Origin: JALOAF01 sp035446765
GTDB lineage: Bacteria; Patescibacteriota; Gracilibacteria; Absconditabacterales; Absconditicoccaceae
NCBI GenBank assembly: GCA_035446765.1
Contig: DAOTFU010000032.1
Span: forward strand, 1-9,861
DNA: 9,861 bases
Direction of reading: 5' to 3'
Shown piece after piece: positions 8,512 through 9,861 of the stretch; within the stretch, counting starts at the first letter, position 1, and every line of letters starts with the position of its first letter. Made by a program: the position numbers and the translations under genes. The notes under the pieces are model-generated. The model was not told the DNA's origin, did no database searches, and worked only from the letters and a program-made list of their open reading frames with translations.

Positions 8512-9861
8512 TTAAGGTAATTCTTGATATATATCTACGCTTTGTGTGTCTATTTGTTTTAGATAATTTATAGTATCTATCACAAATCAATTTATTTGAT
8601 TTTGATTTTCTTCTTTTAATATTAATTCAAAGTTTTTTATAATCAATTTATCTTTGTCTATATCTATTTTTGGGTTACTATATTTGAAACGTAAATTTTT
8701 TATGGTTTTGTTTTGTGTATTGTATGTTCATATAAAACTTACTCATTGTAATATAAATTCAAATATTATTTCTCAATTGTCTTCTACTATATCTTTTGGA
8801 TATAATCATAAAAATTTTTGAAAATCTTCTATTGTAATTATTATATTATTGTTTATTTCTTGTACATATTCTTTTTTGTCTAACCTATAATTTAATATAT
8901 TTTCTATCATTTTTACAATTGTAATATTGTTGGTTTTTTGATTTTCTAAAAATCATTTTATATTTTCTTGTATTTGTTTGTTTGATATCATGATAGACTT
9001 TATATCAAAATTGTTTAGTCATATTTTATAATATATTTTACCGTATTCATCTTCTTTTAATATATTTATATTGTCGGTGTCACACTTCATTAGATTAATA
9101 TTGTCTATATCTTTTGCTTGTTCTTGCATTTCATACAGTTTATTTTCTATCAATTCACATGTAGATAATGTATCTTCTGACATAAATAATTGTATGTTGT
9201 CTTGTATATATTGATGCATTTCTTGTATTGTATAGTCTTTTTCTTTTATAACTTCATTTATTATTTTATTTAGATCTTCAAATTGATCTATACTTATTTT
9301 GTTTATTATTGCTTGGTCGTTTTTGTTGTTTAATATTATAGAAGAGTATATTGGCATTATTTCTCAATTATTTTTTATAGAAAAATATCAATTTATTTTA
9401 ATTTTATCATTTGATGTTTTTTCTTGTATAATTTTGAAGAATGATAATGTCCTTATATTGTCTAATAGAGTTTTTGTGGTTGTGTTTATTATGCCAAAAT
9501 CTGTTCGTTCTACATTTATGCTTTTTTGTGTTTTTAGATTTTTATTTGTTATGAGATCTTCTAGTCATACATATCATATCAATGTATCTCATTTATTTAT
9601 TTGTTTTACTTTTTGAATTATTGAGTCCATTTCTTCTTTTTCTTGATTATTTTTGGTGTATTTTGTATATTCCAATATGTTTAATAGATAATAGTTGTTA
9701 AACCAATATGTAAGTTCTATGTTAAATTGGTTTATTTTTGTATTTTTTTTCAATATATTCTGAAGATAGTCTATATAATTATTTAAGCTAATTTTGTTTA
9801 TTATGTTTTTGTGTACATCATCATATATTTTTTGTTGGTAAGATATTAGTTTATAGTTATT
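8512..9861 (-). CDS. Unknown protein, C-terminal 449 residues (start outside window)
   Basis: One frame is open from the right edge to TAA 8512-8514 when TGA is Gly; TGA encodes several glycines, for example three in KGDTLIGYVG. I recognise no family. The visible part is rich in Ile, Asn, Lys, Asp and Glu, with no signal peptide, membrane segment or Cys/His cluster, so it looks cytosolic. Visible residues about 196-255 (FEDLNKIINEVIKEKD..., ELIENKLYEMQEQ) look helical and may form a coiled coil. The last 120 residues alternate beta-like stretches (EIIFEFILQGVSFIGTY) with a final helix. Short internal ATGs (at 9357, for example) are not accepted as starts because the frame continues upstream in the same composition. 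It is the first visible gene of the minus-strand run. Confidence 0.75.

Noticed and set aside
9299..9616. Plus-strand hydrophobic ORF of 105 codons
   Set aside because: It is opposite an open frame that spans the whole end of the window; the hydrophobic look comes from T-rich antisense of A-rich coding sequence.
1..9861. Mycoplasma/Spiroplasma code (TGA = Trp)
   Set aside because: TGA aligns with Gly in acetate kinase motifs, the lipobox and the paralogue comparison; Trp positions are TGG.

Overview
The window reads coherently only if TGA is a glycine codon (translation table 25). Both long stretches are full of in-frame TGA, while TAA and TAG occur only at gene ends. TGA falls on glycines that are invariant in known families, for example the acetate kinase motifs and a lipoprotein lipobox, and TGG supplies the tryptophans. 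With the very low G+C content, this points to Candidatus Absconditabacteria (SR1) or Gracilibacteria (BD1-5/GN02) of the CPR/Patescibacteria. These groups are known or suspected epibionts or predators of other bacteria. No rRNA or tRNA gene is present to choose between them. Read with the standard code, the genes fall apart into fragments of 60 to 110 codons.

Left part (1-4308, + strand): two tandem genes for exported surface proteins. The first is cut by the left edge; its visible end is a 15-residue polyglycine tract, a Cys-bracketed SPSYYD motif and three SLH-like repeats. The second is complete (1151 aa). It has a signal/anchor segment, a plant-type LRR N-cap, a long leucine-rich repeat array, a beta-rich middle, a Gly/Asp/Glu linker, the same SPSYYD motif and the same SLH-like C-terminus. 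The two proteins thus share one wall-attachment module under different ectodomains, as expected of adhesins or host-contact proteins.

Right part (4317-9861, - strand): six genes packed like an operon. In transcription order they are: an unknown protein (cut by the right edge), a YprB-like DEDDy 3'-5' exonuclease, a class I SAM methyltransferase (start overlaps the preceding stop by 10 nt), a lipoprotein with a PsbP/DcrB-like body, acetate kinase (starts 4 nt after the lipoprotein stop), and a DUF2461 protein. Acetate kinase offers substrate-level ATP formation. The other genes suggest nucleic-acid processing and RNA or small-molecule methylation, but no single pathway ties the six together.

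The two blocks converge, with only 8 nt between their stop codons. There is no gene-free stretch over 35 nt. I saw no CRISPR array, insertion sequence, RNA gene or convincing terminator. None of the six visible start codons has a recognisable Shine-Dalgarno sequence.
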